The notes under the pieces are model-generated. The model was not told the origin of the DNA. It ran no database searches and saw only the letters and a list, made by a program, of their open reading frames with translations. 24,317 nt of DNA, taken from the IMG/VR virus record IMGVR_UViG_3300025647_000264, positions 1 to 24,317 of that record; one strand, written 5' to 3'. Below, piece by piece: positions 23,291 through 24,317 of the stretch. The position numbers were made by a program, and so were the translations under genes. The stretch comes from a virus. Numbering within the stretch: position 1 is the first letter of the stretch; each line of letters begins with the position of its first letter.

Positions 23291-23932
23291 TCAAAGCTTA
23301 CCCTCATTAGCGAGTTTAAGCACTTCAGCTTGTGTCATTTCAAACAGAGACCTTTTAGAACTAGGAGAATTGCTTGTAACATTAGAACTAGTACCCCCAC
23401 CAGAATTTACTTTAGGCTTAAATAAAAAGGACTGCTCTTCACTTTCAGCATACCCTTTAACAAAATCCTTTAAAGTAGCTCCAGATTCGTGTACCCAATT
23501 ACCATCTTTATCTTGGACAAGTTGTACAGATATTTCTTTAAAAGCTAGGTCTTTTGCTTTATTGTTTTTAAAGTCTAAACCACCTAACTCACTAGATAAT
23601 ATACTATCTCTTGTCAAACCTAATATTTGATTCTTTAATGTTTTATTTTCATTCTCTATTTCAGCAAGTTTCATTTCATAAGCTTCTTTATGTTTACCCT
23701 CTTCTTCAAGCCTTTTTAATTTAGCTTGTTTTTCTTGCTGTTCATATTCTGCAGCCTTTTTAAGAGCTAAATCCCTTTCAGCATACAATTTGTCCATAGA
23801 CTCTTTGATTGAAAAGAATTTTTCTTTGTAACTAGCTTCTGATTCAGTAGTCTCTGTTTGTTTAGCAGGAGCTTCAGGCTCTACTGGTTCTTCTACTGAA
23901 TTGTTTTCTTCTTGCACGTCTTGTTCTGTCAT
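23291..23932 (-). CDS. Capsid scaffolding protein
   Basis: A 213-residue protein from ATG at 23932, with AAGG 8 bases upstream; a GTG at 23950 keeps the frame open but lies inside a hairpin loop region and is less likely. The N-terminal 45 residues are acidic and Pro/Glu-rich (EENNSVEEPVEPEAPAK). A long charged coiled coil follows (residues about 40-105: KEKFFSIKESMDKLYAERDL, LKRLEEEGKHKEAYEMKLAE), then a compact C-terminal part with SSLF-type segments ending SLFEMTQAEVLKLANEGKL. This is the usual form of phage scaffolds: coiled coil plus a small basic C-terminal capsid-binding helix. It guides shell assembly and leaves before DNA packaging. It stands immediately before the capsid gene. Confidence 0.82.
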   Translation of the reverse strand: MTEQDVQEENNSVEEPVEPEAPAKQTETTESEASYKEKFFSIKESMDKLYAERDLALKKAAEYEQQEKQAKLKRLEEEGKHKEAYEMKLAEIENENKTLKNQILGLTRDSILSSELGGLDFKNNKAKDLAFKEISVQLVQDKDGNWVHESGATLKDFVKGYAESEEQSFLFKPKVNSGGGTSSNVTSNSPSSKRSLFEMTQAEVLKLANEGKL

Positions 23933-23940
23933 TTTAATTA

Positions 23941-23959
23941 CCTTGAGCACCGCTCAAAA
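23941..23959 (-). promoter_or_regulatory. Hairpin overlapping the scaffold ribosome binding site
   Basis: Minus-strand TTGAGC-GGT-GCTCAA forms a perfect 6-base-pair stem with a 3-base loop, extended by two G-U pairs. Its 3' arm contains AAGG, the ribosome binding site of the scaffold gene. It lies between the polymerase-like gene stop and the scaffold start. Possible translational control, an RNA processing site or a hairpin promoter; function not shown. Confidence 0.5.
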
Positions 23960-23973
23960 TCGCCTCACCGAGA

Positions 23974-24317
23974 CTAACCAATACCATACCAATATTTATT
24001 TTTATCGAAAGTGTGTTGAATATCTTCTAAGATATCTTCTTTCTTTAAAATATCAGCATCTTCTAGTGTTTTACCACCAACAACAGACCTACCAGCCACC
24101 GGAAGGAGACCTGTGTCAATAGCTTCGTTTAAATACTTATCGTATTCTTCTTGAGGAAGACCACGTTTCCTCATCTCATTTAATGTATCTAATAATGAAT
24201 TTTTAGAGATTGTTGATGCATAGATCTGTCTTAAAGCATCTCTTGCTTCAAGCATATCAGCTGCATTAGTGACAAAAGCGTCATGAACAGTGCTTGTAGG
24301 TACACTATTCTTTTGCC
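23974..24317 (-). CDS. C-terminal fragment of a T7/mitochondrial-type single-subunit RNA polymerase (or polyvalent protein ending in that domain)
   Basis: The frame is open from the window edge to TAG at 23974; 113 residues are visible and the start lies outside. Near the beginning is VHDAFVTNAAD, which lines up without gaps on T7 RNA polymerase HDSFGTIPAD, the palm motif C that holds catalytic Asp812 (the Asp here is at 24280-24282). Mitochondrial polymerases have a similar VHDxxWTHAxD. The following helix (MLEARDALRQIYASTI), LLDTLNEMRKRG and a late LLPVAGRSVVGGKTLEDADIL match the order in the T7 C-terminus, including its L-DIL near the end. It extends about 30 residues past that point and ends WYGIG rather than FAFA. 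Pol I-type DNA polymerases have VHDE here instead. It may be a stand-alone polymerase or the end of a large virion protein. Confidence 0.7.
   Translation of the reverse strand, partial: QKNSVPTSTVHDAFVTNAADMLEARDALRQIYASTISKNSLLDTLNEMRKRGLPQEEYDKYLNEAIDTGLLPVAGRSVVGGKTLEDADILKKEDILEDIQHTFDKNKYWYGIG

Noticed and set aside
23291-23950. Scaffold start at GTG 23950
   Set aside because: The GTG is in a hairpin loop with GAGG 12 bases away; ATG at 23932 has AAGG at a normal distance.
1-24317. tRNA genes, insertion sequences, attachment sites, or a defence system
   Set aside because: None was recognised; the window is filled by one structural operon with almost no intergenic space.
1-24317. Recoding of a stop codon
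   Set aside because: TAA, TAG and TGA all end genes at expected places, and none interrupts a conserved frame apart from the G/T frameshift site.

Overview
The window is part of the late structural operon of a tailed phage (or prophage) with a long, flexible, lambda-like tail (siphovirus morphology). The DNA is AT-rich. Every supportable gene is on the minus strand, so transcription runs from position 24317 down to 1. Genes are packed end to end, many joined by TAATG, ATGA or GTGA stop/start overlaps, and no gap exceeds about 60 bases. TAA, TAG and TGA are all used as stops, so the standard bacterial code applies. The module order fits lambda-type phages of Gram-negative bacteria, but nothing in the window identifies the host.

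Head region (24317-20802). The window opens inside a gene whose last 113 residues resemble the C-terminus of a T7/mitochondrial-type single-subunit RNA polymerase, with an HDxFxTxxAD palm motif. Next come a capsid scaffold, the major capsid protein, a DnaT-like/neck protein, a head-closure-type protein and a tail-terminator-type protein. A small hairpin covers the ribosome binding site of the scaffold gene.

Tail shaft region (20802-11562). The major tail tube gene is followed by an intrinsic-terminator-like hairpin. Then come a 75-residue unknown protein, the G/GT tail assembly chaperone pair joined by a -1 frameshift at GGGAAAG (the heptamer used by lambda), an HK97 gp10-like protein and a 2482-residue tape measure protein. 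By the usual ruler relation that length implies a tail of roughly 370 nm.

Tail tip and adsorption region (11562-1). A distal-tail-type protein, a hub-assembly protein and a 1913-residue J-like central hub form the tip. The hub carries fibronectin-like modules and large internal duplications. Downstream lie small accessory proteins, a GNAT-like protein starting at TTG, a protein with a carbohydrate-binding-like segment, an acidic protein of 18-residue repeats, a fibre-associated protein, and the N-terminal 509 residues of a tail fibre with tandem repeats and three HxH motifs. The fibre runs off the window at position 1.

The most unusual items are the polymerase-like C-terminus directly upstream of the scaffold, the hairpin between the two genes, and the amount of duplication in the hub, tape measure and fibre genes.
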